A stretch of DNA of 64,000 bases from Streptomyces goshikiensis (GTDB lineage: Bacteria; Actinomycetota; Actinomycetes; Streptomycetales; Streptomycetaceae), in NCBI RefSeq assembly GCF_014650555.1, contig NZ_BMVE01000011.1:186001-250000 (forward strand). The letters are read 5' to 3'. The translations under genes and the position numbers were made by a program. The notes below the pieces were generated by a model. That model was not told where the DNA came from. It did not search any database and saw only the letters and a program-made list of their open reading frames with translations. Positions within the stretch are counted from its first letter, which is position 1. Each line of letters starts with the position of its first letter. Shown in pieces: positions 26,344 to 34,089 of this stretch.

Positions 26344-26844
26344 TCAGCGGGACGGGTGGGTGAGGTGTTTGAAGGCGTCCAGGTTGCGGGTGGATTCGCC
26401 GCGGGAGACGCGCCAGTCGTACTCGCGCTTGATCGCCCCCGCGAAGCCCAGCTCCAGCAGGGTGTTGAAGGCGCCGTCCGCCGCTTCCAGGACGGTGCCG
26501 AGCAGCCGGTCCAGGTCCTGCGGGGTCACCACCGACAGCGGGAGCCGGGCCGTCAGGTAGACGTCGCCGAGGGGGTCGACCGCGTAGGCCATCCCGTACA
26601 GCTTGAGGTTGCGCTCCAGGAGCCAGCGGTGGACCCCGGCCTCGTTCTCGTCGGGGTGGCGGATGACGAAGGCGTTCACCGACAGGGAGTGCCTGCCGAT
26701 GCGGAGCGAGCAGGTGGTGCTCAGCTTGCGGGTGCCGGGCAGCTGGACCACGTACGAGCCCGGGTCCGGGCTCTCCCAGGCCAGTCCGGCCTCGGTCAGC
26801 GTGCCCTCGACGATCGCGGCGGTTCCAGCGTCAACGTCAGCCAT
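26344..26844 (-). CDS. YbjN domain-containing protein
   Basis: A 166-residue cytoplasmic protein with the YbjN/T3SS-chaperone-like fold (VNAFVIRHPDENEAGVHRWLLERNLKLYGMAYAVDPLGDVYLTARLPL). In actinobacteria this family usually follows mshA, as here. The start ATG (26844) overlaps the end of mshA (CCATGGCTGA), so translation is coupled to the mycothiol glycosyltransferase. A chaperone-like or sensory role is possible; no catalytic residues are visible. Confidence 0.85.
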   Translation of the reverse strand: MADVDAGTAAIVEGTLTEAGLAWESPDPGSYVVQLPGTRKLSTTCSLRIGRHSLSVNAFVIRHPDENEAGVHRWLLERNLKLYGMAYAVDPLGDVYLTARLPLSVVTPQDLDRLLGTVLEAADGAFNTLLELGFAGAIKREYDWRVSRGESTRNLDAFKHLTHPSR

Positions 26845-28219
26845 GGTGGGAGCGTACGCGACGGCGATGATCAAGCATCGCCGCGGTGTACACGTCCGCG
26901 GTGCCGGCGGCCGCCGTGTCCCAGCCGAAGAACTGCGCGTGCCGGGCCGCCTCGCCGCCCATCCGGTCCGCGAGCCCCGGGTCGTCCACGAACCGCCGCA
27001 GCTCCCGCGCGTAGTCCACCGGGTCGTGCCCGGGTACGAGGATCCCCGTGACCCCGTCGTTGACGGCCACCGGCAGGCCGCCGACCGCCGCCGCGAGCAC
27101 CGGGGTGCCGGTCGCCTGCGCCTCTATGGCGACGAGCCCGAAGGACTCGTTGTACGAGGGCATGACCAGTACGGACGCCGCCCGGAACCAGTCGGCCAGC
27201 CGGTCCTGCGCCACCGGCGGCTGGAAGTGGACGAGGTCGGCGATGCCCAGCTTCGCGGCGAGCTTCTGGAGCCCCTCCGGCTTGGCGAGGCCGCTGCCGC
27301 TGGGGCCGCCGACGACGGGTACGAAAAGGCGGTGGCGCAGCGACGGATCCCGGTCCACCAGCTCGGCGACCGCCCGCAGCAGGATGTCGGGGGCCTTCAG
27401 GGGCTGGATGCGCCCGGCGAAGAGGGGGATCACCGCGTCCTGCGGGAGGCCGAGCCGGGCGCGGGCGGCGGCGCGGCCGTCGCCGGCGGTGAAGCGGTCG
27501 AGGTTCACGCCGGGGTGGACGACGGCCACCTTCGCGGGGTCGGCCTCGTAGTGCCGTACGAGTTCTTCCGCTTCCTCGGCGGTGTTGGCGATGAGCCGGT
27601 CCGAGGCCGCGACGATCTGGGTCTCGCCGATGACGCGGGCGGCGGGCTCGGGCGTGTCGCCCTCGGCCAGCGCCGCGTTCTTGACCTTGGCCATGGTGTG
27701 CATCGCGTGGACGAGCGGGACGCCCCAGCGCTCGGCGGCGAGCCAGCCGACGTGGCCGGAGAGCCAGTAGTGGGAGTGCACGAGGTCGTAGTAGCCGGGG
27801 CGGTGTCCGGCCCAGGCCTGCATCACGCCGTGGGTGAAGGCGCACAGCTGTGCCGGGAGCTCCTCCTTGGCGAGGCCCTCGTACGGGCCCGCGTCCACGT
27901 GGCGCACGAGGACGCCGGGGGCGAGCTCGACCACGGGGGCGAGGCCGCCCTCGGTGGCCCGGGTGAAGATCTCGACCTCGATGTTGATCGCGGCGAGGCG
28001 CTTGGCGAGCTCCACGATGTACACGTTCATGCCGCCGGCGTCGCCGGTGCCGGGCTGGTGCAGCGGTGAGGTGTGCACGCTGAGCATGGCGACGCGGCGC
28101 GGCTTGCGGTGGTGGCCGACGGCCGGGAGGCGGAGCCTCGGCGGGTCGTGCCGGGTGGAGCGGGCGGCGGCGATCCTGCCGCTGAGGCTGCCACCGAGGC
28201 GGGACACGTACTGGCTCAA
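26837..28219 (-). CDS. mshA: D-inositol-3-phosphate glycosyltransferase MshA
   Basis: A 460-residue GT4 glycosyltransferase. The N-terminal donor-independent domain carries MLSVHTSPLHQPGTGDAGGMNVYIVELAKRL in parts; the C-terminal domain has FAGRIQPLKAPD and the EX7E segment YNESFGLVAIEAQATGTPVL. It joins GlcNAc to inositol-3-phosphate, the first step of mycothiol synthesis. The TTG at 28219 (MSQYVSRLGG) is chosen from the AGAGGAA ribosome site and from the S. coelicolor protein as I remember it. mshD lies 32 kb away in the same window. Confidence 0.95.
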   Translation of the reverse strand: MSQYVSRLGGSLSGRIAAARSTRHDPPRLRLPAVGHHRKPRRVAMLSVHTSPLHQPGTGDAGGMNVYIVELAKRLAAINIEVEIFTRATEGGLAPVVELAPGVLVRHVDAGPYEGLAKEELPAQLCAFTHGVMQAWAGHRPGYYDLVHSHYWLSGHVGWLAAERWGVPLVHAMHTMAKVKNAALAEGDTPEPAARVIGETQIVAASDRLIANTAEEAEELVRHYEADPAKVAVVHPGVNLDRFTAGDGRAAARARLGLPQDAVIPLFAGRIQPLKAPDILLRAVAELVDRDPSLRHRLFVPVVGGPSGSGLAKPEGLQKLAAKLGIADLVHFQPPVAQDRLADWFRAASVLVMPSYNESFGLVAIEAQATGTPVLAAAVGGLPVAVNDGVTGILVPGHDPVDYARELRRFVDDPGLADRMGGEAARHAQFFGWDTAAAGTADVYTAAMLDHRRRVRSHHG

Positions 28220-28450
28220 GGGAGCGGTTCCTCTCGCTCGGACGGGCGTGACGGTGGCGCGACGACGGCATGACGACGGCTGAGCGACGGCATGACGGCG
28301 AAGAGCGCGTTCGGCGCCCTTCAAGGAGTGCAACCCGAATGGCCGTGCCCCGCATTCCGGGCTTCCGGATTTGCTCCCTGATTTGTCGGAGAGTTGCCGG
28401 AGAGTCGCCTGATTTTCATCCGTCGCGACCGCTCCGCTTACTCTCGCCTC

Positions 28451-29266
28451 ATGGCCTCCCGCACCACCCCGCCCCCGAGCCGCCCCGTGGGCACGGTGAC
28501 GCGCGGGACGACGAACCCGAACCGGTTGCGCCGGATGGACCGCTGGATCGCGGCGACGCACGGGGCGGCGCTGCGGAGGGCCGACGCGCCGGTCGCGGTG
28601 GACCTCGGGTACGGGGCCGCGCCCTGGACGGCGGTCGAGCTGCTGGCCCGGCTGCGGGAGGCGGCGCCCCGGGTACGGGTGGTCGGCATCGAGATCGAGC
28701 CGGCCCGGGTGGCGGGGGCGAAGCCGTACGAGCGGGAGGGCCTGAGCTTCCGGCACGGCGGCTTCGAGGTCCCGCTGGAGGGCGGGATCCGGCCTTCGCT
28801 GATCCGGGCGGCGAACGTACTGCGCCAGTACGACGAGCAGCAGGTCGAGGAGGTCTGGGCGCGGCTGTGTGCCCGCCTGGCTCCGGAGGGACTGCTGGTG
28901 GAGGGCACCTGCGACGAGATCGGGCGTCGCCACGTCTGGGTCGCGCTGGGGCCCGAGGGGGCGCGCACGGTGACCTTCGCGACCCGGCTGGGCTCCCTGG
29001 AGCGCCCTTCGGACCTGGCGGAGCGGCTGCCGAAGGCGCTGATCCACCGCAACGTGCCGGGCGAGCCGGTGCACGCGTTCCTGCGGGACTTCGACCGGGC
29101 GTGGGCGGCGGCCGCGCCCTACGCCTCGTACGGGGCGCGGCAGCGCTGGATCCGGACGGCGCGGGCCCTCGCCGCGGACTGGCCGCTGGCGGACGGGCCG
29201 GGGCGGTGGCGGCAGGGGGAGCTGACGGTGCGGTGGGAGGCGCTGCGCCCGGCGGGGCCCTCGTAA
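28451..29266 (+). CDS. Class I SAM-dependent methyltransferase
   Basis: A 271-residue protein with a Rossmann-type SAM site: motif I VDLGYGAAPWTAVELL, motif II VVGIEIEPARV, and later the VEGTCDEIGRRHVWVALG strand. The acceptor is unknown. The start ATG 28451 follows a TACTCT hexamer (28439-28444) at six bases and has no ribosome site, so it is probably leaderless; an upstream start at 28394 would place the promoter inside the gene. Divergent from mshA. Confidence 0.8.
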   Translation: MASRTTPPPSRPVGTVTRGTTNPNRLRRMDRWIAATHGAALRRADAPVAVDLGYGAAPWTAVELLARLREAAPRVRVVGIEIEPARVAGAKPYEREGLSFRHGGFEVPLEGGIRPSLIRAANVLRQYDEQQVEEVWARLCARLAPEGLLVEGTCDEIGRRHVWVALGPEGARTVTFATRLGSLERPSDLAERLPKALIHRNVPGEPVHAFLRDFDRAWAAAAPYASYGARQRWIRTARALAADWPLADGPGRWRQGELTVRWEALRPAGPS

Positions 29267-29437
29267 CGGGAGCGGCCGGAAGCGGGGCGGTGGGGAACCG
29301 GTGGTGTGGGCTGCCCGTTGAGTCGTCGGGGTGGGCGGTGGCGGCGGCTTACATGATCGGAAAGAGCCCCACAAGGGTGTTGGAATTCACCGTCTCGTGG
29401 CACCATCCCGAAGGCAGTAGCAAGTTACTGATGAATA

Positions 29438-29461
29438 GTCAGATCTGATGCGGGATCTGAC
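29438..29461. promoter_or_regulatory. Inverted repeat before the NlpC/P60 gene
   Basis: Perfect 8-base arms GTCAGATC and GATCTGAC around TGATGCGG, 19 bases before the ATG at 29481. Could be a repressor site or an mRNA hairpin; no T-run follows. Confidence 0.5.
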
Positions 29462-29480
29462 ACGGGCGCCTGGGGGGACC

Positions 29481-30542
29481 ATGGGGACCGAGAAGCGATC
29501 GCGGTGGCGGGGCGCGTCCGCCCTCACGCTGCTGTGCGCGATGGCGATACTGACGGCCCCCGGCCTCGCGACCGGCGCCGCGCACGCCGCGCCGACCCCG
29601 GAACCGGGCACCAAGTCCCTCGAAGACGTCCGCAAGAACATCGAGGACCTGTACCGCCAGGCCGGTTCCGCCACGGACGCTTACAACCTCGCCGACGGCG
29701 AGGCGAAGGCGCAGTCCGAGCGGATCGTCGAGATCGCCCGGCAGATCGTGGCGGGCGAGGAGAAGATCACCTCGCTGAAGGGCCGCGCGGGGGCCGCGGC
29801 CCGCGCCCAGTACCGCTCGGGCGGCCTGCCGCCGGGCGCGCAGCTGGCGCTGAGCGGCAGCCCGACGCAGTACCTGGACGGGGCGGACCGGCTGCGGCAG
29901 GGCGAGAAGGCGACGACGGACCTGCTGTCGGACCTGAACCGCACGCAGGACGATCTGGCGCGGTACGCGAAGGACGCGAGCGACCAGTGGCGCAAGCTCG
30001 AAGCCAACCGTCTGAAGCAGGAGACCTCGAAGAAGCAGATCGAGGAGAAGATCAAGGCGGCGGAGGAGCTGGAGAGCAAGCTGGAGGCCGAGGAGAAGGC
30101 CCGGCTGATCCAGCTCGAACAGCAGGCCCAGTACAAGGCGCAGACGGCGTGGCTGTCGTCGGGCGCGCTGAAGGGGGCCGGCGCCTCCGCGACGGACGCC
30201 GGGAAGCGGGCCGTCCAGTACGCCACGGCGCAGATCGGCAAGCCGTACGTGTGGGGCGCGGAGGGTCCGAACGCCTTCGACTGCTCGGGCCTGACCTCAC
30301 AGGCCTGGCTCTCGGGCGGGCGGCGCATCCCGCGGACCTCGCAGGAGCAGCTGCGGCTGCTGCCGAAGGTGGCGGTGAAGGACATGCGGCCGGGTGACCT
30401 GATCATCTACTTCGACGACGCCACCCACGTCGGCATGTACATCGGCGACGGCGCGATGATCCACGCCCCCCGCCCGGGCCGCAACGTCACGATCGCGGGC
30501 GCGGGCTCCATGCCGATCAAGGCCGTGGTCCGCCCGGACTGA
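29481..30542 (+). CDS. Secreted NlpC/P60 peptidoglycan hydrolase
   Basis: About 353 residues. An N-terminal signal peptide (GASALTLLCAMAILTAPGLATGAAHA) is followed by two long coiled-coil helices (residues about 45-215, rich in KIEE/KAAEELESKLEAEEKA) and a C-terminal NlpC/P60 domain with the catalytic Cys in PNAFDCSGLTSQAW, His in DDATHVGMYIGDG and a third polar residue (His in MIHAPRPG). It cuts D-Glu-mDAP or LL-DAP peptide bonds; the coiled coil may mask or position the domain as in RipA. ATG 29481 follows TGGGGGG; ATG 29448 sits in a hairpin loop and is less likely. Confidence 0.9.
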   Translation: MGTEKRSRWRGASALTLLCAMAILTAPGLATGAAHAAPTPEPGTKSLEDVRKNIEDLYRQAGSATDAYNLADGEAKAQSERIVEIARQIVAGEEKITSLKGRAGAAARAQYRSGGLPPGAQLALSGSPTQYLDGADRLRQGEKATTDLLSDLNRTQDDLARYAKDASDQWRKLEANRLKQETSKKQIEEKIKAAEELESKLEAEEKARLIQLEQQAQYKAQTAWLSSGALKGAGASATDAGKRAVQYATAQIGKPYVWGAEGPNAFDCSGLTSQAWLSGGRRIPRTSQEQLRLLPKVAVKDMRPGDLIIYFDDATHVGMYIGDGAMIHAPRPGRNVTIAGAGSMPIKAVVRPD

Positions 30543-30600
30543 CCCCGCGGGGGGCGCCGGGCGGGGCAGGAGGCGGGGCGAGGAGCGGGTCGGGGCGGAA

Positions 30601-30707
30601 CCGCAGCGGAACCGGGTCGGGCCGGCAGCGGAACCGGGTCGGGTCCGAAGCGGAAGCGGGTCGGGCGCGCAACGGAAGCGGGGCGGGCCGGGGCGGAACC
30701 GGGGCGG
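30601..30707. repeat. Degenerate 22-base tandem repeat
   Basis: Five copies with a 20-22-base period: 30601-30621, 30622-30643, 30644-30665, 30666-30687 and 30688-30707. The consensus is roughly CCGCAGCGGAACCGGGTCGG. They lie in a 358-base gene-free stretch between the NlpC/P60 gene and the PP2C gene. No open frame with good codon usage covers them. Confidence 0.75.
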
Positions 30708-30900
30708 TCTCGCGCACGTCTCGGCAGTGGGGACCATCACATCCCCACCGTGAGCTTGGTCATCCCATGCGCCCGCATTTCCCCCGCGATAACGGCATAT
30801 GACGGAGGCCCCCGCCCGAGCCGCCATTCCGCTCTGCCCGTACCGACCGTTAGGGTCGGGCGAATGCGCACCCTCGGGGGGAGGGAAGGAACCGGAAACG

Positions 30901-32202
30901 ATGCCCGTACCCGTACCGAGGCAGAGGGACACCCCCGCCGCGGAGAGCGGTCAGGCCGTTCTGTCGATCACCACCGACCGGCCGGCGAGCCACCCCGCCG
31001 CCCACCAGGCGCTCAACCTGCTCGTGATCGAGGACGACCCCGCGGGCGGCCTCACCGTCCCCGAAATACTCGACGCCGACGGCCACCGCATCCGGCTCCG
31101 CAGCGCCCGCAACCTCACCGAGGCCACCCGGCTGCTCACGCCCGACGTGCACTGCGTCCTGCTGGACCTTTCGCTCCCGGACGCCGCCTTCCGGGGCGCC
31201 GGCGCGGCCGCGGCCGACACCGCCGCCGACCAGCTGGCCACCCTCCGCCAGGTCCTGCGGCTCGCCCCGCGCCATGCCGTCCTCGTCCTCACCGCCGAGG
31301 ACGACGCCGAGCGCGCCGCCGAGGCGGTCCAGATCGGAGCCCAGGACTTCCTCTTCCGCGACGAGCTCGACGGCCGGCTGCTGAGCCGCGCCATCCGCTA
31401 CGCGGTGGAGAGAAAACGGGCCGACATCGCCCAGTACAAGCTCGCAGAATCGAAACTGCGCGCCCAGGAGAACGCCCGCCTGGAGCGCGGGCTGCTGCCC
31501 AACCCGCTCCTCGAAGGCTCCGACCTCCGCTTCGCGGCCCGCTACCGCCCCGGCCGCAGCCGGGCCCTGCTCGGCGGGGACTTCTACGACACCGTCCGCA
31601 CCCCTGACGGCACCGTCCACGCGATGATCGGCGACGTCTGCGGCCACGGCCCCGACGAGGCCGCCCTCGGCGTCGAGCTCCGGATCGCCTGGCGCGCGCT
31701 CACCCTCGCCGGCCTGTGCGGCGACGAGCTCCTCGCCACCCTCCAGGAGGTCCTGGAGGTGGAGCGCCCCTGCGACGAGATCTTCGCGACGCTGTGCACC
31801 GTCGACATAGCCCCGGACGGCCGCCGCGCGGGCCTGTGCCTGGCCGGCCACCCGGCCCCGCTGATATCCCGGCCTGGCCGCCCCGCCCGGCTGCTCCCGT
31901 ACGAGAACAACGGCCCGGCACTCGGTCTGCTGCCGCGCGCCCGCTGGCCGCGCCGCCAGGTAGAGCTGGGCGGCAGCTGGAGCCTGATGCTCTACACCGA
32001 CGGCCTGATCGAGGGCCACGTCGGCGCCGGCAAGGAGCGCCTCGGGCAGGACGGCATGGTCGAGATGATCAACCGGCACCTGGACCGCGGGCTGCGCGGC
32101 GAGGACCTGCTGGAGGCCTCCGTCACCGAGGCCCGCCGCCTCAACGGCGGGGAGCTCACCGACGACGTCGCCGTGGTCCTGCTCTCACGCGCCGAGGGCT
32201 GA
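30901..32202 (+). CDS. Response regulator with PP2C (SpoIIE/RsbU) phosphatase domain
   Basis: A 433-residue two-domain protein. An N-terminal receiver (LLVIEDDPAG, phospho-acceptor in CVLLDLSLPD, LVLTAEDD) is joined by a helical linker (residues about 180-200) to a SpoIIE-type PP2C phosphatase with the metal motifs ALLGGDFYD, IGDVCGHGPDEA and LYTDGLIEG, ending ELTDDVAVVLL. Such proteins dephosphorylate anti-anti-sigma factors to release stress sigma factors. No sigma or STAS gene is adjacent, so its partners lie elsewhere. ATG 30901 has GGAAGGAACC upstream. Confidence 0.9.
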   Translation: MPVPVPRQRDTPAAESGQAVLSITTDRPASHPAAHQALNLLVIEDDPAGGLTVPEILDADGHRIRLRSARNLTEATRLLTPDVHCVLLDLSLPDAAFRGAGAAAADTAADQLATLRQVLRLAPRHAVLVLTAEDDAERAAEAVQIGAQDFLFRDELDGRLLSRAIRYAVERKRADIAQYKLAESKLRAQENARLERGLLPNPLLEGSDLRFAARYRPGRSRALLGGDFYDTVRTPDGTVHAMIGDVCGHGPDEAALGVELRIAWRALTLAGLCGDELLATLQEVLEVERPCDEIFATLCTVDIAPDGRRAGLCLAGHPAPLISRPGRPARLLPYENNGPALGLLPRARWPRRQVELGGSWSLMLYTDGLIEGHVGAGKERLGQDGMVEMINRHLDRGLRGEDLLEASVTEARRLNGGELTDDVAVVLLSRAEG

Positions 32203-32240
32203 GCCCGGGGAGCGGTCGCGGTACGTCAGCGCCCGGTACG

Positions 32241-32579
32241 TCAGCGCCCGCCGTTGTAGGGCCCGTACGGCCCGTCGCTGCTGCTGCCGCCACTGCGCCG
32301 GCCGCCGCCCGAGACCTGCTTGAGGGCCGGGCGGACGTCGACGAGGAAGACGATGGTGGCGACCAGGCCGGCGATCTCCAGGAACAGCATCCCGAGGAAG
32401 AAGTCGACGACGACCGTGACGCCGAGGATGACCAGCCAGAAGGTCTTGCTCTGCTTGTCGGCGGCGCGGTACGCGTCCTCGCGCGCCAGCAGCGCCAGCA
32501 CGAAGGCCACGACGGCGAGCGCCAGCATGGCGAAGCCGAGCAACGGGAGGACCCCGTTATCGAATCCGTTCATCAACAT
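32241..32579 (-). CDS. DUF2516 family membrane protein
   Basis: A 112-residue protein with three hydrophobic segments (LPLLGFAMLALAVVAFVLALL; FWLVILGVTVVVDFFLGMLF; EIAGLVATIVFLVDV) and a Gly/Ser/Tyr-rich cytoplasmic tail. DUF2516 is an actinobacterial family of unknown function. It is usually found, as here, near the HBHA-like and XRE genes. Confidence 0.85.
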   Translation of the reverse strand: MLMNGFDNGVLPLLGFAMLALAVVAFVLALLAREDAYRAADKQSKTFWLVILGVTVVVDFFLGMLFLEIAGLVATIVFLVDVRPALKQVSGGGRRSGGSSSDGPYGPYNGGR

Positions 32580-32693
32580 CGCTCGACCGCCTTCTCACGC
32601 TTCAGGTGCCGCCCGTATCCACGCTACCGGTAACAACGGGCCGGACACCTCGCTGGTGCCCGGCCCGTCGCCCGGTTATGCGGATTCCGGGGT

Positions 32694-33257
32694 TCAGCTC
32701 TCGTCGCCCGCCGTGGCGCCGACGGTCTTCTTCGCGGGGCTCTTGCGGGCGGTGGTCTTCCGCGCCACGGCCTTCTCCTCGGCGGCGGCCTCGGCCGCCA
32801 CCGGCTCCAGCTTCGCCTGCGGCTCGGGCTCGACGGCCTCGGCGATGTCGACGATCTCCTCGACGAGCTCGCCGCGCCAGGCGCGCACGGCCTGCTCACC
32901 GTGCTCGGCGACCTTGTCGTAGGTCTCCTTGGCGCGCACCGCGTACTCGGCGGCCACGCCGACCCCGCGCAGCGCCAGGTCCTGGGCGGTCTCGCCGAGC
33001 TTCTTCGGGTCGATCGCGCCGAGCACCTCGGAGACCTTGGCGGTGACGGCCTCCTGGGCCTCCTTCGCCTTCTCCTGCACGACCTTCGGGTCGGTGTTCT
33101 TCACGGCCTCGATCCGCGCGGGGGCCTCGGCGCGGAGCTGCTCGAAGAGCCCGGGCACCTTCTTGGCCTGCTGGACGGCCAGGTCGGCCGTACCGGCGGC
33201 GAAGTAGAGGGGGGTCGGGTCGGTGAGGGTCTTCTTCAGGTCATCGGCGATGGCCAT
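32694..33257 (-). CDS. Heparin-binding-haemagglutinin-like helical protein
   Basis: A 187-residue protein, almost wholly helical (residues 1-125), ending in a Lys/Ala/Pro-rich tail (ARKTTARKSPAKKTVGA) like that of mycobacterial HBHA and histone-like proteins. In mycobacteria such proteins bind sulfated glycans or lipid inclusions; in Streptomyces the role is unproven, and DNA or polyphosphate binding by the basic tail is also possible. ATG 33257 has GGGAGGA eight bases upstream. It follows the XRE regulator gene by 24 bases and is probably in its operon. Confidence 0.8.
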   Translation of the reverse strand: MAIADDLKKTLTDPTPLYFAAGTADLAVQQAKKVPGLFEQLRAEAPARIEAVKNTDPKVVQEKAKEAQEAVTAKVSEVLGAIDPKKLGETAQDLALRGVGVAAEYAVRAKETYDKVAEHGEQAVRAWRGELVEEIVDIAEAVEPEPQAKLEPVAAEAAAEEKAVARKTTARKSPAKKTVGATAGDES

Positions 33258-33281
33258 GTGCTGGTCCTCCCGGATCACAGT

Positions 33282-33674
33282 TCAGTTCGTGTGGGGCATC
33301 GCGTCACGCGCTTCGTCGTGCGCTTCGTCGTGCGCGTTCTCTTTGCGGAACGAGTCGTAGATCTGGAGCAGCACCTGCTTCTGCCGCTCGTTGATCGACG
33401 GGTCGGCGAGTATGACGGCCCGCGTCTCCACCTCGTCCGGGTCCCGCTCGTCGAGGATCCCGGCCTGCACGTACAGCGTCTCCGCGGAGATCCGCAGCGC
33501 CTTGGCCAGCTGCTGGAGGATGTCCGCGCTCGGCTTGCGCAGCCCGCGCTCGATCTGGCTCAGGTACGGGTTCGACACCCCCGCGGCCTCGGCCAGCTGC
33601 CGCAGCGACAACTGAGCCTGCCGCCGCTGCTCCCGCAGGTACTCGCCGAGATTGCCGACGTTGAGCGATGCCAT
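33282..33674 (-). CDS. XRE family transcriptional regulator
   Basis: A 130-residue protein with an N-terminal helix-turn-helix (YLREQRRQAQLSLRQLAEAAGVSNPYLSQIERGLRKPS) and a short acidic C-terminal region ending EAHDEARDAM. It is likely an autoregulator: a perfect palindrome covers the -35 of its own promoter. -35 TTGCAA (33705-33710), 17-base spacer, -10 CAGGAT (33682-33687, minus strand) and the ATG seven bases on, suggesting a leaderless message. It probably also controls the HBHA-like gene. Confidence 0.88.
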   Translation of the reverse strand: MASLNVGNLGEYLREQRRQAQLSLRQLAEAAGVSNPYLSQIERGLRKPSADILQQLAKALRISAETLYVQAGILDERDPDEVETRAVILADPSINERQKQVLLQIYDSFRKENAHDEAHDEARDAMPHTN

Positions 33675-33704
33675 GGCCCCGATCCTGCCCCACCTTGCTA
33701 ACTA

Positions 33705-33724
33705 TTGCAAGCACCTGCTTGCAA
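33705..33724. promoter_or_regulatory. Palindromic operator of the XRE regulator
   Basis: Perfect arms TTGCAAGCA and TGCTTGCAA with a two-base CC centre. It overlaps the -35 of the XRE gene promoter and lies about 55 bases before the divergent hypothetical gene, so one bound dimer could control both. Confidence 0.75.
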
Positions 33725-33778
33725 CAGCTCCCACCGCGCCGCGCCGCAGACCGGTCCATCGGGTTGGATGGCGACGTG

Positions 33779-34087
33779 GTGAGACGGCGCGAGACGAGGA
33801 AGAAGCGGGCTCCGTTCGGCGTACCGCGGGAGGTCATCCTGCTGTCGGGGCGGGACGTGTGGCCCTACACGTTCATCGCCGACGACTCGCGTGGCGGATG
33901 CGGCAAGGTCGCGATGCCCGCCGATGCGGCCATCGAGGACGTACAGGCGGCGGTCTTCACGCGGCTGGCGGACCTCACGCGTACCTTCCATGGTGTCGAG
34001 ATCGGCATCGTCTGGTCCCCCCTGACACCAGACTCGTGGGTCGGGCGTGTCGGTTCCCTCACCACGGACGTCGGGCCGCCGCCCTGA
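33779..34087 (+). CDS. Hypothetical protein
   Basis: About 102 residues starting at GTG 33779 (or the adjacent GTG 33776). Basic N-terminus (RRRETRKKRAPFG), then a compact alpha/beta domain with GRDVWPYTFIADDSRGGCGK and FHGVEIGIVWSPLTPDSWVGR. No signal peptide. No family recognised. It converges with the rox-like gene two bases from its stop and faces the XRE operator. Confidence 0.6.
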   Translation: MRRRETRKKRAPFGVPREVILLSGRDVWPYTFIADDSRGGCGKVAMPADAAIEDVQAAVFTRLADLTRTFHGVEIGIVWSPLTPDSWVGRVGSLTTDVGPPP

Positions 34088-34089
34088 TG

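Noticed and set aside
29267..29480. c-di-AMP (ydaO) riboswitch ahead of the NlpC/P60 hydrolase
   Set aside because: Such riboswitches precede some actinobacterial cell wall hydrolases, but I could not find the conserved core segments in this short leader, only a simple 8-base hairpin.
29448..29480. Upstream ATG start of the NlpC/P60 gene
   Set aside because: It falls in the loop of an inverted repeat and has no ribosome site; ATG 29481 has a good one and a normal signal peptide start.
30543..30900. Possible CRISPR array
   Set aside because: The 22-base units are directly adjacent with no spacers, and no cas gene is present.
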